A stretch of DNA of 64,000 nucleotides, from assembly GCA_946480445.1 (NCBI GenBank), contig CAMLJN010000002.1, positions 186,001-250,000 of the forward strand, written 5' to 3'. Positions 29,420 through 40,109 of this stretch are shown in pieces. Under the pieces are notes generated by a model. That model ran no database searches, had not been told where the DNA came from, and worked only from the letters and a program-made list of their open reading frames with translations. Source of the stretch: an uncultured Buttiauxella sp. GTDB taxonomy: Bacteria > Pseudomonadota > Gammaproteobacteria > Enterobacterales > Enterobacteriaceae. Position 1 is the first letter of the stretch, and every line of letters starts with the position of its first letter. The translations under genes were made by a program, and so were the position numbers.

Positions 29420-30739
29420 TTAACTAATTCTGCGATAAACTTCCGGCGTTTGCGTCGGTGCGGTATCGTTAACTTTAATTGCCGCTTTCACCGCTTTTGC
29501 CGCTTCCTGCCATTGCGTTTCGTTCGCCGCATGGATCACGGCAAGGGGACGTGCGGTATCAACGCTATCGCCCAGACGGACCATATCGCTAAAGCCCACG
29601 CTGTAATCAATGGTGTCGGAAGCCTGACGGCGACCGCCGCCCATAGACACAACCGCCATGCCCAGAGCACGGGTGTCCATTTCGCCTACGAAGCCCGCTT
29701 CATCAGCGTAAACTGCTTTGCTCAGTGCCGCTGTTGGCAGGTATTTCGCGTAGTTTTCCACGAAATCGGTCGGGCCCTGTTGCGCCGCAACCATACGGCC
29801 AAAGACTTCTGCCGCTTTACCATTATCCAGCACCGCCTGAAGTTTAGCGCGCGCATCCGCTTCATCTTTAGCGAGATTACCGGAAAGCAGCATCTCCACG
29901 CTCAGCGCGGTAGTCACTTCCAGCAGGCGAGGATTGCGGTATTCTCCTGTCAGGAACTGCACCGCCTCGCGAACTTCAACGGCGTTACCCGCGCTGGAGG
30001 CCAGTACCTGGTTCATATCGGTCAGCAGCGCTGTGGTTTTCACGCCTGCACCGTTCGCCACGCCAACAATCGCTTCCGCAAGCTCGGCTGACAGCTCGTA
30101 GGTCGGCATAAAGGCTCCGCTACCTACCTTCACATCCATCACCAGCGCGTCCAGCCCTTCGGCCAGTTTCTTCGCCAGAATGGAACCGGTAATCAGTGGG
30201 ATAGAATCTACGGTCGCGGTAATGTCACGCGTGGCGTAGAAACGCTTATCCGCCGGTGCCAGTGAACTGGTCTGGCCGATAATCGCCACGCCAACGTTTT
30301 TAATGATGTCGCGGAAACGCTCATCATTCGGGAAAATATCAAAGCCCGGAATCGCTTCGAGTTTATCGAGCGTGCCGCCGGTGTGGCCCAGGCCACGGCC
30401 TGAAATCATCGGAACATAACCGCCGCACGCCGCCACCATAGGGCCAAGCATCAGGGAGGTCACATCACCCACGCCGCCGGTGGAGTGTTTATCCACGATC
30501 GGGCCGTTGAGATTAAGGCTCTTCCAGTCCAGCACGGTGCCTGAATCCCGCATCGCCATCGTCAGGGATACGCGCTCTGGCATGGTCATATCATGGAAGA
30601 AGATGGTCATTGCCAGCGCGGCAATCTGCCCTTCGGAAATGGTGTTGTCGCGGATGCCGTTGATAAAGAAGCGAATCTCTTCGTCGCTTAATGCCAGACC
30701 ATCACGTTTTTTACGAATAATTTCTTGAGCGAGGAACAA
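29420..30739 (-). CDS. deoA: Thymidine phosphorylase DeoA
   Basis: Cleaves thymidine and deoxyuridine to base and deoxyribose 1-phosphate. It has 439 residues (440 in E. coli), starting [14 protein letters not shown]. The phosphate-binding loop [12 protein letters not shown] and the signature [16 protein letters not shown] are present. Second gene of deoCABD. Confidence 0.97.
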   Translation of the reverse strand: MFLAQEIIRKKRDGLALSDEEIRFFINGIRDNTISEGQIAALAMTIFFHDMTMPERVSLTMAMRDSGTVLDWKSLNLNGPIVDKHSTGGVGDVTSLMLGPMVAACGGYVPMISGRGLGHTGGTLDKLEAIPGFDIFPNDERFRDIIKNVGVAIIGQTSSLAPADKRFYATRDITATVDSIPLITGSILAKKLAEGLDALVMDVKVGSGAFMPTYELSAELAEAIVGVANGAGVKTTALLTDMNQVLASSAGNAVEVREAVQFLTGEYRNPRLLEVTTALSVEMLLSGNLAKDEADARAKLQAVLDNGKAAEVFGRMVAAQQGPTDFVENYAKYLPTAALSKAVYADEAGFVGEMDTRALGMAVVSMGGGRRQASDTIDYSVGFSDMVRLGDSVDTARPLAVIHAANETQWQEAAKAVKAAIKVNDTAPTQTPEVYRRIS

Positions 30740-30767
30740 GCTAACCTCCTGTAGGTATGAGGTAAAA

Positions 30768-30786
30768 GCGGCGGAAGATCCGCCGC
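30768..30786 (-). other. Intercistronic hairpin between deoC and deoA
   Basis: GCGGCGG and CCGCCGC pair around AAGAT in the 60-base gap. It resembles the hairpins in the other two deo gaps in size and GC content but not in sequence. Confidence 0.6.
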
Positions 30787-30799
30787 AAGAAGAGAGTGA

Positions 30800-31579
30800 T
30801 TAGTAGCTGCTGGCGCTTTTGCCGTCGCCGTGGCCCAGGGTTTTGAGCAGGCTGGCAAGCAGGCTGGATGCACCGAAGCGATAATGACGGGAGTCAGCCC
30901 AGTCGGCACCAAACAGTTCGTCGGCGATGGACAGGAACAGGGCTGCATCTTCCGCGCTGCGCACGCCGCCGGCAGGTTTAAAACCAACGGTTTTTTCAAC
31001 GCCCATATCGCGAATCACTTCCATCATGATGCGCGCGCTTTCAGGCGTCGCGTTCACTGGCACTTTACCGGTAGAAGTTTTGATGAAGTCAGCACCCGCT
31101 TTGATAGAGATTTCAGAAGCTTTACGAATCAGCGCTTCTTCTTTCAGCTCGCCGGATTCGATGATGACTTTCAGCCACACATTTGCCGCAGCGCAGGCAT
31201 CTTTACAGGCTTTCACCAGATCAAAACCTACCTGCTCATTACCGGCGATCAGCGCGCGGTAAGGGAAAACAACGTCCACTTCGTCGGCGCCGTAAGCGAT
31301 AGCAGCGCGAGTTTCAGCCAGAGCAATCTCGATATCGTCGTTGCCGTGCGGGAAGTTTGTTACGGTAGCAATACGGATATCAGGCGTGCCCTGCTCTTTC
31401 AGGGTCTTACGCGCAACTGGAATAAAACGAGGATAGATACAGATAGCGGCGGTATTGCCTACCGCTGTTTTGGCCTGATGGCACAGGGCGATGACTTTTT
31501 CATCGGTGTCATCGTCATTCAGGGTGGTCAAATCCATCAGTTTCAGTGCGCGCAGGCTGCTTGCTGTTAAATCAGTCAT
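30800..31579 (-). CDS. deoC: Deoxyribose-phosphate aldolase DeoC
   Basis: Class I aldolase that cleaves deoxyribose 5-phosphate to acetaldehyde and glyceraldehyde 3-phosphate. It has 259 residues, as in E. coli. The Schiff-base lysine is Lys167 in [10 protein letters not shown]. First gene of deoCABD, directly behind the deoP2 promoter. Confidence 0.97.
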   Translation of the reverse strand: MTDLTASSLRALKLMDLTTLNDDDTDEKVIALCHQAKTAVGNTAAICIYPRFIPVARKTLKEQGTPDIRIATVTNFPHGNDDIEIALAETRAAIAYGADEVDVVFPYRALIAGNEQVGFDLVKACKDACAAANVWLKVIIESGELKEEALIRKASEISIKAGADFIKTSTGKVPVNATPESARIMMEVIRDMGVEKTVGFKPAGGVRSAEDAALFLSIADELFGADWADSRHYRFGASSLLASLLKTLGHGDGKSASSY

Positions 31580-31633
31580 GATATTCTCCGTGGGGTCAAC
31601 CGGGTTGCCCGTTTTATGATTACCTGTCGGTTA

Positions 31634-31735
31634 TGTTACTATTCTAACATTAACCCACCATTACACTTCGATAGCCGTCACACTTGATGAAGATAAATTG
31701 CAAAAATCCAACCATCAAAAGTGACTAAATTCACA
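31634..31735 (-). promoter_or_regulatory. deoP2 promoter: DeoR operator and two CRP sites
   Basis: Reading on the minus strand: a CRP site at 31720-31735 (TGTGA-ATTTAG-TCACT), a second at 31667-31682 (TGTGACGGCTATCGAA), a -10 TAGAAT at 31641-31646, and overlapping it a DeoR palindrome at 31634-31649 (TGTTAGAATAGTAACA). The CRP centres are 53 bases apart and the near one is 31 bases from the -10 centre, as in E. coli deoP2, where CytR binds between the CRP dimers. So DeoR, CytR and CRP control are all expected. Confidence 0.88.
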
Positions 31736-31898
31736 TAAATGTCCCGAGGGTGCCTTGTCATGATTCCAGATGGCTGAAACCGGAACCGGCGCAGGATGAT
31801 AATGCCCTGGCAATGTTAACGATCCTGTATCACCCAGTGCCTTTCTTCAGCCTGAAACCGATATCGCTGGAGCCGTTGGATTGCCACCCTCATCGCTA

Positions 31899-31914
31899 TG
31901 TTAGAATAATAACA
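31899..31914 (-). promoter_or_regulatory. Second DeoR operator (deoP1)
   Basis: TGTTAGAATAATAACA, close to the DeoR consensus palindrome, 265 bases upstream of the deoP2 operator. In E. coli the two are about 600 bases apart and DeoR loops DNA between them; the same job is likely here over a shorter distance. Confidence 0.8.
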
Positions 31915-32414
31915 TAAAAGGAATTTCATAGTACATAAAATGTTTCTGAGGCGAGCTGAATCGCACGCGATCCGATGCATTTATGGCTGTCAGTTTCTAC
32001 CCGCTGCATTCATCCCCCTCCCCGAGAAGAAAACCAAAAAATCCAGCAATGGCGAGGCATACAGCCGTTTACACATTCAATTTCATCCCGAATACCTCGC
32101 CAGAAAATCCACTTTCTGCGCGGGCGAAAAATATTTTCCAGCACAATAAATAGCCCATCGCTCACGCCCCTGAAAATGATAGAATTTTAACAAAACATCA
32201 GTTCAACTGAGTCAGCGGCCATCATTCCCTGCCGCCTGACGGCGCTATCCAGAGTCTTTTTCAGCTCAGAATCAGGGCAAAGCAAGGCAGCAGCGAAGCG
32301 CGACAACGCAGGAGGAGGAACCAGAGTGGACTATCAATCTTAAGGAGGTGGGGTCCGGCACTTTATCTATGAAACGGCGGGTGGAAACCAACCACCCGCA
32401 CGCGCAAGAACATC
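31915..32414. other. Gene-free stretch upstream of deo
   Basis: I recognise no gene here. Short frames near 31940-32190 have no protein-like features. In K-12 this is the place of yjjW and yjjI, of which I see no remnant. Near 32374-32402 a stem CGGGTGG / CCACCCG lies just after the end of the nucleoside transporter gene and may be its terminator, although no T run follows. Confidence 0.45.
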
Positions 32415-33692
32415 TTATAACGCGAGGAACACGCCTGCGATGGTCGCGCTCATCAGGTTCGAGAGCGTCCCGGCTGCTACGGCCTTCAGACCAAGCTGCG
32501 CGATATCATGACGACGATTCGGCGCCATACTCCCCAGGCCGCCAATCAGGATGGCGATAGACGACAGGTTGGCAAAGCCACACAGCGCAAAGGAGATAAT
32601 AGCTTTGGTGTGACCGGAGAGCACCTGCAAGCCTGCGGCCGCAACGGTCGCATCATCTTTCAGGTATTCGCCAAAGTTCAGATAGGCCACAAACTCATTA
32701 ATAATCAGCTTCTGGCCGATAAAGGAACCGGCAATATTTGCCTCGCTCCACGGCACCCCGATAAGCCACGCCAGCGGCGAGAAGACCCACCCCAGAATCA
32801 GCTCCATAGAAAGCTGCGGATAGTTAAACCAGCCGCCAATCCCGGACAGCATACCGTTAAGCAGGGCAATCAGCGCCACAAACGCCAGCAGCATAGCCCC
32901 CACGTTCAGCGCCAGCTGCATACCGGATGCAGCACCGCTGGCGGCAGCGTCCAGCACGTTCGCCGGGCGATCGGGATCGTTTTTCATCGAGTCCAGTTCA
33001 GGCGCATCGTTTGGCGTTTCGGTTTCAGGCAGGATCAGCTTGGCAAACAGCAGGCCACCGGGCGCGGCCATAAACGAGGCGGCAATCAGATATTCCAGCG
33101 GGACCCCCATCTGCGCATAACCCGCCAGCACGGAACCCGCAACGGATGCCAGGCCGCCACACATTACCGCAAACAGCTCGGAACGGGTCATGGTTGCGAT
33201 ATAAGGACGCACTACCAGCGGTGCTTCCGTCTGCCCGACAAAGATATTCGCGGTAGCAGAGAGCGATTCTGTACGAGAGGTTTTCAGCACCTTACGCAGA
33301 CCGCCGCCGAGAATGCGGATCACCAGCTGCATAATGCCGAGGTAGTAAAGAACGGCGATTAGCGAGGAGAAGAAGACGATAATAGGCAGCACGCGCAGCG
33401 CGAACACAAAGCCCCCCCCGCCAAAGACTTCGAACATTTTGTCAGACACCAGTCCGCCAAACAGGAAGGAGATCCCTGCGTTGCCGTAGGCGATCACATT
33501 TGCGACACCTTCAGACATAGCGAGCAACACTTTACGTCCCGCCGGCACGTAAAGAATAAGCGCACCGATACCCACCTGGATTAGCCAGGCTCCCAGCACG
33601 GTACGTAAGTTAATAGCTTTGCGATTGCTGGAAAGTAAAACGGCGATCAGCAGCAGCACTACCATGCCGATCAGCCCCATGAGGATTTGCAT
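32415..33692 (-). CDS. NupX-like concentrative nucleoside transporter (CNT family)
   Basis: Inner-membrane nucleoside:cation symporter of 425 residues. It is more like E. coli NupX (YeiM) than NupC: shared segments include [44 protein letters not shown] and the ending [15 protein letters not shown]. About ten membrane segments; a hydrophilic loop with [15 protein letters not shown] lies in the middle. I use ATG at 33692 ([10 protein letters not shown]); a longer frame from 33776 passes through the promoter. It precedes deoCABD on the same strand and likely feeds it with nucleosides. Confidence 0.85.
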   Translation of the reverse strand: MQILMGLIGMVVLLLIAVLLSSNRKAINLRTVLGAWLIQVGIGALILYVPAGRKVLLAMSEGVANVIAYGNAGISFLFGGLVSDKMFEVFGGGGFVFALRVLPIIVFFSSLIAVLYYLGIMQLVIRILGGGLRKVLKTSRTESLSATANIFVGQTEAPLVVRPYIATMTRSELFAVMCGGLASVAGSVLAGYAQMGVPLEYLIAASFMAAPGGLLFAKLILPETETPNDAPELDSMKNDPDRPANVLDAAASGAASGMQLALNVGAMLLAFVALIALLNGMLSGIGGWFNYPQLSMELILGWVFSPLAWLIGVPWSEANIAGSFIGQKLIINEFVAYLNFGEYLKDDATVAAAGLQVLSGHTKAIISFALCGFANLSSIAILIGGLGSMAPNRRHDIAQLGLKAVAAGTLSNLMSATIAGVFLAL

Positions 33693-33752
33693 ACAGATTC
33701 CCTGTGTATTAAGTGAAAAAGGAAAGCACAGCCGCTTTTGCCTTAAGCGCGG

Positions 33753-33846
33753 ATTATAGCCACAGGTTTCGGGCAACTTTGTATCGCTATCACAACTTTC
33801 TACAAATTCAGGGAAACGTTTGTCTTATATATTGATAAAGATCACA
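33753..33846 (-). promoter_or_regulatory. CRP/CytR-type promoter of the nucleoside transporter
   Basis: Minus strand: a perfect -10 TATAAT at 33753-33758; CRP-like sites at 33779-33794 (TGTGATAGCGATACAA) and 33831-33846 (TGTGATCTTTATCAAT). The near site is centred 31 bases from the -10 centre, a class II position, and the two sites are 52 bases apart. This is the same geometry as deoP2, suggesting CRP activation with CytR repression. Confidence 0.75.
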
Positions 33847-33862
33847 TCATTCTGCTGAATGA

Positions 33863-34633
33863 TTACCAGCGAAATAATTTGTCTGCGTTGTTAATCAACG
33901 CATTGGCGATCTCGGCGGGCGGCTCCTTGCGCAGTTCACACAGCGTGCGGAAGACTTCCACCACGCGTTCCGGTCGGTTCGGCTGCCCCTGCCAGCCATT
34001 AAGCGGCATATCAGGCGCGTCCGTTTCCAGCAGCAGGCAGGAAAGCGGCAGCCTGGCCACCACATCCCGGGTTTTGCTCGCGCGCGGATAAGTTATTGTC
34101 CCGCCTACGCCAATAGAATAGCCGAGGCTAACAAAGCGCTCGGCCTGTTGCAGACTGCCAGCAAAACCATGTACCACGCCGGTGCGCGGCAGATCCTGGC
34201 GTTTGAGATGGGCTGCGAGTTTGTCATGCGTGCGGCGCGAGTGGAGGATCACCGGCAGATCGTAACGCTTCGCGAGTTTCAACTGCGCCTCGAGGATCTG
34301 TTCCTGCCGTTCAAACCGCGGCTCGTTCATATAGAGATCCAACCCGATCTCACCTATCGCTACCAGCTTGCCCGGCCGCTGTTGCAGATAATGTTCCAGC
34401 TGCGCAAGCGAAGCATCCTGGTGCTGATGAATCACAATCGGATGCAGACCAAGGGCTGCGTAAAGAGCCGTATGCTGCTGCGCTAACGCCACAACGCCTG
34501 CAAAACGCCCGGCCTGCGTTGCCGGTACGATAATTTTCTCCACCCCAGCCTGTGCTGCCTGAGACAGACTGTTCGCTTCATCCCCGGTAAAAGGCGGGAA
34601 ATCAAAATGGCAGTGCGTATCGTAAAACTTCAC
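33863..34633 (-). CDS. yjjV: TatD-family metal-dependent hydrolase YjjV
   Basis: 256 residues, starting MKFYDTHCHFDF with the metal-binding HxH. Further conserved residues are the Glu in AIGEIGLDLY, the His in VILHSRRTHD and VVHGFAGSL, and the Asp in LLETDAPDMP, the full TatD set. It probably acts as a DNA 3'-5' exonuclease or deoxyribonuclease, as shown for TatD relatives; the true substrate of YjjV is not known. It starts 2 bases after the end of yjjU. Confidence 0.92.
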   Translation of the reverse strand: MKFYDTHCHFDFPPFTGDEANSLSQAAQAGVEKIIVPATQAGRFAGVVALAQQHTALYAALGLHPIVIHQHQDASLAQLEHYLQQRPGKLVAIGEIGLDLYMNEPRFERQEQILEAQLKLAKRYDLPVILHSRRTHDKLAAHLKRQDLPRTGVVHGFAGSLQQAERFVSLGYSIGVGGTITYPRASKTRDVVARLPLSCLLLETDAPDMPLNGWQGQPNRPERVVEVFRTLCELRKEPPAEIANALINNADKLFRW

Positions 34634-34635
34634 TG

Positions 34636-35709
34636 TTACGCGGTGTCCTCGTTATCGAACGTGGCATCATTAGCTTCAGCAGCCCCCACTACGGCTTTCA
34701 CCAGAGGTTCGTTCGCAACCGCCGCAGGCGGCACAACCAGCGGCCCCGGTGCCACAATACGCGGGCCATGGCGCTTAATTGGCGGCTTCTCAGCCAGCAG
34801 CCTGCCAACGGTCGCGAGGAAGTAACGTCCACAAAGCCTGCCCGTTTTGTAGTCTGCATTTAGCGACGGCAGGCGGCTGCCCAGCGCGATGCTCAGCAGA
34901 GGCTTAGGCGGGTAAATTTCAAAGATGCGCAGCTTGCCCGGCGGTTTTTCAATAAAGCTCTGAATCTCCCGGTAGCTCGCTTCATGGTGCTGTACCAGAT
35001 TCAGCATCGGTTGCAGGCTGCTGTCGCCAAGCCAGCGTTCCATACGCTTAAACCATTGCGGGGTATAGTACATCTGCGAAGGCACGGTGCGGATCACCAC
35101 CAGCGTATCGGCGCCCAGGCGAGCGGCTTCCCGCACCGGAATCGCATCGCTAATCCCGCCGTCCTGATAGCTGATCCCGTCGATATCAACGCCCGTGCGG
35201 TAAAAACCCGGGATCGCGCTTGAGGCTTTAATGATATTTAACCAGGTCTCGCCCGTCGGGGAGAAATAGCCCGGCGAATAGTCATCGCTGCGGCACGCAC
35301 ACATATAGAACTGCTTTCCGGCTTCGAAAAGCTTATCCGCGTGGGTCATAGAGAGCGGCAGTTTTGCCGCCGTGGATTCGACAAGCCAGTCGAGATCGAT
35401 AAGGTTACCGCCGCGCACAAAGCGCAAAGGGTTAAAGAAATCGCGGGTTGTCGTAAAGCGAGTGATCACTCGTCGGGCATAGCCCGGCTGATTGCACACG
35501 TAAGCGGAAAGGTTTTGCGCACCGGCAGAAGTGCCTAAGAAGAGATCGAACGGGTTGAATTCAGCGCGCATAAATTCGTCCAGCACCCCGGCAGTGAAGA
35601 TCCCGCGCTGCCCGCCTCCTTCACAAATAATGGCGAGCTTTCCGGGACGAAACGGTTTTAACGCAAGCGGCGCAATATTGCCGAGCGTTACGGGTATACG
35701 TTGTCCCAC
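34636..35709 (-). CDS. yjjU: Patatin-like phospholipase family protein YjjU
   Basis: 357 residues, like E. coli YjjU. Patatin motifs are complete: oxyanion loop GGGQRGIFTAGVLD, nucleophile Ser in FLGTSAGAQN, and the catalytic Asp in YQDGGISDAIPV. Likely an intracellular lipid acyl hydrolase; the substrate is unknown. The C-terminal tail from about 320 is rich in Ala, Pro and Val. It forms a pair with yjjV. Confidence 0.93.
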   Translation of the reverse strand: MGQRIPVTLGNIAPLALKPFRPGKLAIICEGGGQRGIFTAGVLDEFMRAEFNPFDLFLGTSAGAQNLSAYVCNQPGYARRVITRFTTTRDFFNPLRFVRGGNLIDLDWLVESTAAKLPLSMTHADKLFEAGKQFYMCACRSDDYSPGYFSPTGETWLNIIKASSAIPGFYRTGVDIDGISYQDGGISDAIPVREAARLGADTLVVIRTVPSQMYYTPQWFKRMERWLGDSSLQPMLNLVQHHEASYREIQSFIEKPPGKLRIFEIYPPKPLLSIALGSRLPSLNADYKTGRLCGRYFLATVGRLLAEKPPIKRHGPRIVAPGPLVVPPAAVANEPLVKAVVGAAEANDATFDNEDTA

Positions 35710-35776
35710 CCTGCTTTCCTGATTTAAGTTATTTTTAGGGATTATTGCTCCCCCATTCTGGGGCAGCTAAAACGCA

Positions 35777-35802
35777 AGAGCCAGTCATAAATGACTGGCT
35801 CT
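35777..35802 (-). terminator. Terminator after ytjA
   Basis: AGAGCCAGTCAT and ATGACTGGCTCT form a perfect stem around a very small loop; on the minus strand TTGCGTTTT follows. It lies between ytjA and yjjU, separating their transcripts. Confidence 0.7.
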
Positions 35803-35830
35803 GCGGTCGGTCTCTTACTGTTATAGCACG

Positions 35831-35992
35831 CTATGGTCGTCTGCGACCCATAAACAAGCTAACCAGGAACAGAATAATACCTACCACGAAGACAATTTTT
35901 GCCGCGCCCGCTGCTGTACCTGCCAGGCCGCCAAAGCCCAACGCTGCTGCAATCAACGCGATAACCAGAAAAATAATGCCCCAACGAAACAT
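35831..35992 (-). CDS. ytjA: Small membrane protein YtjA (DUF1328)
   Basis: A 53-residue hydrophobic protein, [20 protein letters not shown] at the start and [12 protein letters not shown] at the end, essentially identical to E. coli YtjA. Two membrane helices (about 4-22 and 28-47) joined by a short Gly/Ala-rich turn. A good ribosome site (AAGGAGAAGC) lies before the ATG. The function is unknown; the gene follows osmY as in K-12. Confidence 0.93.
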   Translation of the reverse strand: MFRWGIIFLVIALIAAALGFGGLAGTAAGAAKIVFVVGIILFLVSLFMGRRRP

Positions 35993-36132
35993 AAGCTTCT
36001 CCTTAACCATAGTGAACCCTAATCGCTTCTTGATGAGTGCCCTCAGGCATGCTCACTGGCGATATATGAGTAGCGGTGCTGCTGACTGACTCCCCCGGTC
36101 AGCCCGGAGGAGAGAGTTTTAGTGTGCTGCAA

Positions 36133-36744
36133 TTACTTCACTTTCAGGTCGTTTTTAACGCTCTTCACGCCATCAACCGCTTTGGCAATGCTCTCTGCAC
36201 GCTCGGACTGAGCGGAAGATTCTACCTGCCCGGAAAGTTGTACAACGCCATCGGTGGTTTCCACTTTCACATGGCGAGACGGCACGATCTCGTCTGCTAA
36301 CAGTTTAGCTTTGATTTCACTGGTGGTTGCAGTATCACCCGCATAACCGCTTACCGAGGCTTTCTTGCCGTCGCGTACGTGGAGCTTATCGCTAACGGAG
36401 GAGACGCCTTCAACGCCCTTAGCAATGGTAACGGCCTGTTCAGCCTGAGCCTGGCTTTCAACAAAGCCGCTCAGCGTGACCACTTTTTTATCGGTTTTCA
36501 CCGAAATATCGGTGCTTTTGATATTCTCATTGTCTACCAGCGCCGCTTTTACTTTGGCGGTGATAGCGCTGTCGTCCATGAAATTACCGACTTTATTCAT
36601 AGAGCTATGGATTTTTTGCCCTGCGCTATCGGCGGTTGACTCGGTTTTGTTCAGCATTTTCTCTTCTGCAAGGGCAGAACCGCTTGCCAGTACCGAACCC
36701 AGAACCACAGCCAGCAGAGTTTTCGAAATCTTAGTCGTAGTCAT
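36133..36744 (-). CDS. osmY: Osmotically inducible periplasmic protein OsmY
   Basis: 203 residues (201 in E. coli). A signal peptide ends at GSALA (about residue 26), then two BON domains (about 60-125 and 138-203), each with the GVxxVxxxLxV pattern ([11 protein letters not shown] and [11 protein letters not shown]). In E. coli it is sigma-S dependent and acts as a periplasmic chaperone-like protein. No lesions. Confidence 0.95.
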   Translation of the reverse strand: MTTTKISKTLLAVVLGSVLASGSALAEEKMLNKTESTADSAGQKIHSSMNKVGNFMDDSAITAKVKAALVDNENIKSTDISVKTDKKVVTLSGFVESQAQAEQAVTIAKGVEGVSSVSDKLHVRDGKKASVSGYAGDTATTSEIKAKLLADEIVPSRHVKVETTDGVVQLSGQVESSAQSERAESIAKAVDGVKSVKNDLKVK

Positions 36745-37162
36745 CGATTTATTCCTGTAGGTTTGCTCAGAATTTGAGCTCTAAGCCACAACGTGGCAGC
36801 TTTGCTGAAAAGGCTTTCTCACCTAAGCTTGCTCTCAGTCTGTGGCGTCAGTGATAACAAGAGCTTATGGCCATCAGCCTTGTCTGTTATCACGCCATTC
36901 ATGAGTTAAAGCAGTTATTAATATTGCGACGGCAAACTTAACCTTATAAATAACCCGACATTCGCTATGAAAGCAGGATAAATATCCGCATCAGTTGTCA
37001 TCACATTGTTAAATATAGATCACAATCTCAAAATTGCATGGTGGGAGAGGTTGAAAAAGCGGCAAAAGAGGGTGAAACGCGGGTAATTAAGAACATTCCG
37101 TAAGGGGCTAATAAGACAGGAAAAGTAGCAGGACGCGGCGGCTGCCGCGCCCTGAGGAGGGA
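36745..37162. other. osmY leader and intergenic DNA between prfC and osmY
   Basis: No gene is seen. The osmY side holds an inverted repeat with 9-base arms (GTGATAACA at 36851-36859 and TGTTATCAC at 36885-36893). Farther on is AT-rich DNA with a CRP-like half site (AGATCACAA near 37016-37024). The osmY promoter should lie in this stretch, but I do not fix its hexamers. Confidence 0.45.
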
Positions 37163-38752
37163 TTAGTGCTCGCGAGTTTTGCGGAACACAATATCCGGGT
37201 AACGGTCTTGCGTCAGGTTAAGATTCACCATCGTTGGCGCAATGTAGGCCAGGTTATCGCCGCCATCCAGTGCCAGCTGCACTTCGTTTTTACGTTTGAA
37301 TTCTTCAAACTTCTTCACGTCGTTGCATTCAACCCAGCGCGCCGTAGAGACGTTGACGGATTCGTAAATCGCCTCAACGTTGTATTCACTCTTAAGCCTT
37401 GCCACCACCACGTCAAACTGCAGCACACCCACCGCTCCCACAATCAGATCGTTGTTGGTAATCGGGCGGAAGACCTGCACCGCGCCTTCTTCTGAAAGCT
37501 GGACCAGCCCTTTAAGCAGCTGCTTTTGCTTGAGCGGATCGCGCAGACGAATGCGGCGGAACAGTTCCGGTGCGAAGTTCGGAATACCGGTGAACTTCAT
37601 CATTTCACCCTGCGTAAAGGTATCGCCAATCTGGATGGTGCCGTGGTTGTGCAAACCAATGATGTCGCCCGGATACGCCTCTTCGACGTGCGAACGGTCG
37701 CCCGCCATAAAGGTCAGCGCGTCAGAAATCACCACGTCTTTGCCGGTACGCACCTGACGCAGCTTCATGCCCTTTTCGTATTTACCGGACACCACGCGCA
37801 TAAAGGCTACGCGGTCACGGTGTTTCGGGTCCATATTGGCCTGAATTTTAAAGACGAAGCCGGAGAATTTCTCTTCCGCCGCTTCCACTTCGCGAGTGTC
37901 AGTTTTACGCGGCATCGGCGCAGGCGCCCATTCCACCAGGCCATCAAGCATATGGTCAACGCCGAAGTTGCCCAGTGCCGTACCGAAGAAGACCGGGGTC
38001 AGCTCGCCTTCAAGGAACAGCTCACGATCGAATTCGTGAGAAGCCCCCTGCACCAGCTCCAGCTCGTCGCGCAGCTGCGCAGCCAGCTCTTCGCCGACGG
38101 CGGCATCAAGCTCCGGGCTGTTTAACCCTTTAACAACGCGCACTTCCTGAATGGTGTGGCCTTTACCCGTCTGGTAGAGATAGGTTTCATCTTTATAAAG
38201 GTGGTAAACGCCTTTAAACAGCTTGCCGCAGCCGATAGGCCAGGTGATAGGTGAACAGGCAATTTTCAGCTCACGTTCAACTTCATCCATCACTTCCATC
38301 GGATCGCGGATGTCGCGGTCAAGTTTGTTCATAAAGGTGAGGATCGGCGTATCGCGCAGACGGGTAACTTCCATCAGCTTACGGGTACGATCTTCAACAC
38401 CTTTCGCGGCGTCGATCACCATCAGACAGCAGTCAACGGCGGTCAGCGTGCGGTAGGTATCTTCGGAGAAGTCTTCGTGCCCGGGGGTATCGAGCAGGTT
38501 CACCAGGCTGTCACGGTAGGGGAACTGCATCACCGAGGTCGTAATCGAAATACCACGCTGCTTTTCCATTTCCATCCAGTCAGATTTTGCATGCTGGCTG
38601 GAGCCACGGCCTTTGACCGTCCCGGCGGTTTGAATCGCCTGTCCGAACAGCAGCACTTTTTCGGTAATGGTCGTTTTACCGGCATCGGGGTGGGAAATGA
38701 TCGCAAAAGTGCGGCGCTTACCCACTTCCTGCAAATAAGGAGACAAAGTCAT
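37163..38752 (-). CDS. prfC: Peptide chain release factor 3
   Basis: Translational GTPase that recycles RF1 and RF2 from terminating ribosomes. It has 529 residues from ATG at 38752 ([16 protein letters not shown]), as in E. coli; a second ATG lies two codons upstream. G motifs are intact: [27 protein letters not shown] and MNKLDRD. Cytoplasmic. Confidence 0.97.
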   Translation of the reverse strand: MTLSPYLQEVGKRRTFAIISHPDAGKTTITEKVLLFGQAIQTAGTVKGRGSSQHAKSDWMEMEKQRGISITTSVMQFPYRDSLVNLLDTPGHEDFSEDTYRTLTAVDCCLMVIDAAKGVEDRTRKLMEVTRLRDTPILTFMNKLDRDIRDPMEVMDEVERELKIACSPITWPIGCGKLFKGVYHLYKDETYLYQTGKGHTIQEVRVVKGLNSPELDAAVGEELAAQLRDELELVQGASHEFDRELFLEGELTPVFFGTALGNFGVDHMLDGLVEWAPAPMPRKTDTREVEAAEEKFSGFVFKIQANMDPKHRDRVAFMRVVSGKYEKGMKLRQVRTGKDVVISDALTFMAGDRSHVEEAYPGDIIGLHNHGTIQIGDTFTQGEMMKFTGIPNFAPELFRRIRLRDPLKQKQLLKGLVQLSEEGAVQVFRPITNNDLIVGAVGVLQFDVVVARLKSEYNVEAIYESVNVSTARWVECNDVKKFEEFKRKNEVQLALDGGDNLAYIAPTMVNLNLTQDRYPDIVFRKTREH

Positions 38753-38859
38753 AATCAATTCTTCTGTGTGTGCCGCGCACTCAGACGGCGCGGCAGATAA
38801 ACGTTAACTGGCGGCTATTTTACCCATCGCGAGGGGTTTCACAATCTGCGATGACACAA

Positions 38860-39537
38860 TCATGGTTTACACAACAATTGCTCCAGTTCACTGAGTGTAG
38901 AGACTTGCCAGGTTGGCCTGATGCCTGCCGGAAGGCTGCGCCCGTGCGCGTTGAGCCAACAGGTCGCAATTCCGGCGTTGATGCCGCCCAGGATGTCCGA
39001 TTCTGCGGTATCCCCCACCATCAGCACGCGTTCGCGCGGCGGCTGGCCCATTTTCTCAAAAGCATACTCAAAAATACGGCGATCGGGCTTAGCGATACCA
39101 ACCTGCTCGGAGATCACAATCAGGTCGAAGCAGTCGCTTAAGCCGGTCCGCTCAAGACGGATTTGCTGCAGCGCGGTGAAACCGTTGGTGATGATACCCA
39201 GCTTCACTTTGCCTTTCAGGGCATTAAGTAACGAAATCGCCCCCGGCAGCGGGGTGCAGATCTCTGCCATTGCATTTAAAAACGCGGCGTTCAAGTCACC
39301 CGCGGGCACATTCAGTCTTTCTGACCAGCCCTGAAAACGCTGGTGCTGAAGCTGCAGGGCGCTTATCGCGCCGTTCTGGTAATCCACCCAAAGAGGTTTG
39401 TTAACGGCCTGGTAATCCTGGAAATCTTCCGCGGTAAAGGTCACGCTGTAGTCGAGGAACATCCGCTGTAAGCCACCAAACGCGTCAAAGGTAAACAGCG
39501 TTTCATCGGCATCAAATAAAATCCAGTCCCAGTTCAT
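38860..39537 (-). CDS. yjjG: Pyrimidine 5'-nucleotidase YjjG
   Basis: HAD-family house-cleaning nucleotidase that dephosphorylates dUMP, dTMP, UMP and non-canonical pyrimidine nucleotides. It has 225 residues, as in E. coli. HAD motif [13 protein letters not shown], motif II ITNGF, Lys in motif III and motif [15 protein letters not shown] are present. It lies between rimI and prfC, same strand. Confidence 0.95.
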   Translation of the reverse strand: MNWDWILFDADETLFTFDAFGGLQRMFLDYSVTFTAEDFQDYQAVNKPLWVDYQNGAISALQLQHQRFQGWSERLNVPAGDLNAAFLNAMAEICTPLPGAISLLNALKGKVKLGIITNGFTALQQIRLERTGLSDCFDLIVISEQVGIAKPDRRIFEYAFEKMGQPPRERVLMVGDTAESDILGGINAGIATCWLNAHGRSLPAGIRPTWQVSTLSELEQLLCKP

Positions 39538-39665
39538 TCACACACCTTTCTTTATGAATACCCTAAATAATACGATTTGCAGGCAGGCGGCAAGGGAGCT
39601 TATTTCAGGCGCTTATCTAAGTCAGCGCCTGGGCTACCCCTGCGGCTCGAAGCATGACGGGTATT

Positions 39666-40109
39666 TTAGCCTAGCGGTAACGCCATGATGATGGCGTCCT
39701 CCCTGCCCTCTTTTGTCGGGTAGTAGTTACGGCGGATCGTCGCCTCGTTAAAGCCCAGACTCTCGTAGAGCGCAATGGCTGCGGTATTGGACGCGCGCAC
39801 CTCAAGCCACAAAGTGAAAACGTCCCGCGCTTCCAGCTCGCGGATCAAATGCTCCAGCAGCTCACGGCCTAGTCCCTGGCGCTGCCAGGCGGGATCGACC
39901 GCGATATTGAACAGCGTCGCCTCATCGAGAACCACCTGGGTGACGGCGAAGGCCGCCATCGTGCCGTCCACATCCAGGCGAAGATTGAAATAGCGTTCGC
40001 CCTGGTTGCTGGCAAAGGTTTTTTCACTCCATGGAAAGGCATGGCTGCGAAGTTCTATGGCGTAAGCCGCGTTCAAATCACCTGGCGTCAGGGAAGAAAT
40101 CTTGTTCAT
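39666..40109 (-). CDS. rimI: Ribosomal protein S18 alanine N-acetyltransferase RimI
   Basis: GNAT acetyltransferase acting on the N-terminal Ala of S18. It has 147 residues (148 in E. coli). The acetyl-CoA loop is VDPAWQRQGLGRELLEHLI; the C-terminal FNEATIRRNYYPTKEGREDA segment is typical. It overlaps the 3' end of holD by 32 bases, as in K-12. Confidence 0.95.
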   Translation of the reverse strand: MNKISSLTPGDLNAAYAIELRSHAFPWSEKTFASNQGERYFNLRLDVDGTMAAFAVTQVVLDEATLFNIAVDPAWQRQGLGRELLEHLIRELEARDVFTLWLEVRASNTAAIALYESLGFNEATIRRNYYPTKEGREDAIIMALPLG

